Below are positions 12,601-14,655 of a stretch of DNA of 14,655 bases, one piece after another. Source of the stretch: Verrucomicrobiota bacterium (GTDB taxonomy: Bacteria > Verrucomicrobiota > Verrucomicrobiia > Verrucomicrobiales > Akkermansiaceae). Each line of letters starts with the position of its first letter. Position 1 is the stretch's first letter. A program made the position numbers and the translations under genes. The stretch spans positions 560-15,214 of the forward strand of contig JAPLUJ010000618.1 in NCBI GenBank assembly GCA_026397695.1. The letters are read 5' to 3'. Below the pieces are notes generated by a model that was given only the letters and a program-made list of their open reading frames with translations, was not told the DNA's origin and made no database searches.

Positions 12601-14655
12601 ATGAATCCCTCTTCTCCCCAACAAAACGAAACCGTCCTGCACGCGGTGGACTACTGGCAGGTGATCCGAAACCGCTATGGTATCATTCTCCTGACCTTGC
12701 TGTTGGTATTCATGACCGCCGCAGTCATCACCTATGTGATGCCCAAGAAATACGAGAGCGAGGCGACCATCGAGGTGAAACCGCGATGGGCCGGCGTGTC
12801 GCCGCTCGGCCCGCAGATGGGCGACACCTCGGGTGCCAGCCGGATGACGCCCCAGTTCTTCGGCACCGAATTTGAGAAGATCAAAAGCCGTAATTCGCTT
12901 GAGAAAGTGATTGAAACCCTCGAACTGGTCAACCGCTGGAACGTGGACAAGGAAACCGCCTTCCGGATGCTCAAAGGAATCGTGAACACCCAGAATATCC
13001 GCGGTACGGATTTAATCTCAATCCGCGTGCGTCACTCCAACAAAACGGATGCGAGGGACATTGCGTTAGAAGTCACCCGCGCCTACAAGACCTACCGGAT
13101 GGAGATCGAGGGCCGGGATGCCGAAGTGATGCTTCACGAATTGAACCGGGCCGTCCGGGATCAGGAGGACAAGGTCGAGGAACGCCGCAAGGCTCTCTCA
13201 ACAATCGTCCGCACCAAAGGTATCATTTACAAGGGGACCGACTCGTTTTACGGCCAATCCGGCGTGGATGAGGACCAGGGAGCACGGGACGCGCTGCAGA
13301 CGTTTCACAAGCTGGAGCAGGATAAAATGCAATTGCAGAGCCAGATCGACAGTCTGCTCAAGTATGACAGTGACCAATTGATGGTTTACGCGTCGGGTCT
13401 GGATCTGCCGGACAACATCATCCGCAATCTCTATCCGCTCTATCTGAACGAGAAGCGTCAGTTGGAAGGGCTCAAGATCAATGGTTTGGGTGACCGCCAT
13501 CCCACGGTGCTTGCGGCGGTTGAACAGATCAACAGCATGAAACGCAATCTCGATGAAGGAGTGGTCAATCTGCGGGCGACCTTGAAGGCCCAATTGGACA
13601 TGGCCTCGAACCGGCTGGTTAGCGTCGAAGGGATGAAGGACTCAACGCGCGAGGATGCCATCAAGCGGGGCTTGGACGCACAGGATTATGTGGATGCGAA
13701 ACGGGATTTCGAGACCGACCAGCAACTGCTCCAGACGATGAAAATCAAGCAGATGGGGGAAAGCCTCGTCGCCAAAATGCCGCCCCAGAGTGTCGAGGTG
13801 CATGATCAACCGGTGGTCGCGGATTTTCCGGCAAGCCCGAACGTGACTCTCAATCTCACGCTCGGTGCCGTGGTAGGCCTGATTTTCGGCCTCGGCATCG
13901 CGTTCTTCCTCGAATATATGGACACCTCGGTGAAGAGCATTGAGGATGTGGAGCGCTATCTGCAAGTGCCGGTGCTGGCGGTCATTCCGAAAGATATCGG
14001 CCTGCTCCACAAACAAAGCGGCAATAGTCCGGATGCCGAAGCCTATCGGATTCTCAGAACCAACATCGAATTCAACCGCAAGAATCCTGAAGACAACTCC
14101 ATCACGGTGGTCTCCGGTGGTGCCGGCGAAGGGAAATCGACGACCTTGATGAATCTAGCCTATATCTGTGCCCAGGGCGGCTACACCACTCTGATGATTG
14201 ACGCGGACTTGCGCCGCCCGCGGCTGCACACTTACTTCAACATCAACAACTCGGTGGGGCTCACCAATTATCTGACCGCGGAATTGATGCTGGAGGACGT
14301 GATCCTGCAGACACCCATGGACAATTTGTATTTCATGCCATCGGGGATTCTGCCAGCGGATGCGGCGGGCATTCTCAATTCGCGCCGGATGTCGGAGTTG
14401 ATTCAGGATGTGAAGCAGCGTTTCGATTTGGTGCTGGTGGACAGTCCGCCGATTCTCGGGGTGAGTGACGCTTCGGTGTTGGCGAGTGAAGTGGACCTCA
14501 CGATGATCGTCGTCCAGCACCGAAAACTGCCGCGCAACATGCTCCTGCGGGTGAAACATGCGGTCGAAAACGTGGGCGGCAACGTCCTCGGCGTGGTCCT
14601 CAACAACGTCGATGTCCGCAGTGACAGCCAATACCAGTACTACACCAGCTATTAC
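12601..14655 (+). CDS. Polysaccharide co-polymerase / BY-kinase (Wzz-Wzc fusion), 3' end outside window
   Basis: The frame is open for 685 codons to the end of the window. The order of parts is: a short cytoplasmic N-terminus; membrane segment about 27-46; a Wzz-like region (KYESEATIEVKP); a long periplasmic part with heptad-rich coiled coils at about 175-245 and 305-400, including the LGDRHPTV motif; a Pro-containing stretch before a second membrane segment at about 417-436; and a cytoplasmic kinase. The kinase has Walker A GGAGEGKSTT (about 506-515), Walker A' LMIDADLRRPR (about 532-541) and Walker B LVLVDSPP (about 611-618). The last visible residues, YQYYTSYY, look like the start of the C-terminal tyrosine cluster that is autophosphorylated, so only a little is probably missing. 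This class controls chain length and export of capsular or exopolysaccharide at the inner membrane. The ATG at 12601 lacks a clear Shine-Dalgarno site. Confidence 0.95.
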   Translation, partial: MNPSSPQQNETVLHAVDYWQVIRNRYGIILLTLLLVFMTAAVITYVMPKKYESEATIEVKPRWAGVSPLGPQMGDTSGASRMTPQFFGTEFEKIKSRNSLEKVIETLELVNRWNVDKETAFRMLKGIVNTQNIRGTDLISIRVRHSNKTDARDIALEVTRAYKTYRMEIEGRDAEVMLHELNRAVRDQEDKVEERRKALSTIVRTKGIIYKGTDSFYGQSGVDEDQGARDALQTFHKLEQDKMQLQSQIDSLLKYDSDQLMVYASGLDLPDNIIRNLYPLYLNEKRQLEGLKINGLGDRHPTVLAAVEQINSMKRNLDEGVVNLRATLKAQLDMASNRLVSVEGMKDSTREDAIKRGLDAQDYVDAKRDFETDQQLLQTMKIKQMGESLVAKMPPQSVEVHDQPVVADFPASPNVTLNLTLGAVVGLIFGLGIAFFLEYMDTSVKSIEDVERYLQVPVLAVIPKDIGLLHKQSGNSPDAEAYRILRTNIEFNRKNPEDNSITVVSGGAGEGKSTTLMNLAYICAQGGYTTLMIDADLRRPRLHTYFNINNSVGLTNYLTAELMLEDVILQTPMDNLYFMPSGILPADAAGILNSRRMSELIQDVKQRFDLVLVDSPPILGVSDASVLASEVDLTMIVVQHRKLPRNMLLRVKHAVENVGGNVLGVVLNNVDVRSDSQYQYYTSYY

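Overview
The window suggests a chromosomal segment from a Verrucomicrobiota (PVC-superphylum) bacterium. The G+C content looks high by eye, near 60% (not counted). Gene content is typical of that group: a large hydrazine-synthase-alpha-like protein with haem motifs, twin-arginine-exported Gfo/Idh/MocA oxidoreductases, a divergent uroporphyrinogen-decarboxylase-fold enzyme, and an exopolysaccharide locus with a Gram-negative outer-membrane beta-barrel. The lineage is inferred from family resemblance, not from a marker gene. No insertion sequence, phage gene or CRISPR array was seen.

Layout. (1) 135-2039: an ABC-F (Uup-type) translation ATPase. (2) 2040-2517: a gene-poor stretch with a nested inverted repeat. 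(3) 2518-10029: a tight same-strand cluster. It begins with an exported protein carrying two tandem beta-sandwich-like modules, a WD40/PD40-like and HZS-alpha-like region, and two CxxCH haem motifs. Its reading frame is broken near 4190-4245. Two Tat-exported Gfo/Idh/MocA oxidoreductases and a UroD-fold protein follow, with gaps of 25, 21 and 10 bases. (4) 10030-10767: a gene remnant on the minus strand, then two divergently oriented tRNA-Gly genes, anticodons CCC (minus) and TCC (plus). (5) 10768-14655: an exopolysaccharide-type locus with a small secreted Ala-rich protein, an outer-membrane beta-barrel, a strong hairpin, and a Wzz-BY-kinase fusion that runs off the window.

How the genes may work together. 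In the cluster at 2518-10029 the leader would sit outside the cytoplasm and carry haems, and the two dehydrogenase-fold proteins would be exported folded with cofactor bound. A pathway that oxidises a sugar or sugar derivative in the periplasm and passes electrons to a c-type haem protein is a reasonable inference. The UroD-fold enzyme is cytoplasmic and may demethylate or otherwise process the product. None of this is proven by the sequence. The beta-barrel and BY-kinase fit export and chain-length control of a surface polysaccharide.

A caution for any user: three genes (2518-5911, 10768-11321, 11376-12460) have reading-frame breaks at or next to runs of four G or four C. In two of them one added base restores an obviously better C-terminus. 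Either the assembly has homopolymer errors or several genes here are decaying. Protein ends given for these genes should be treated as provisional.
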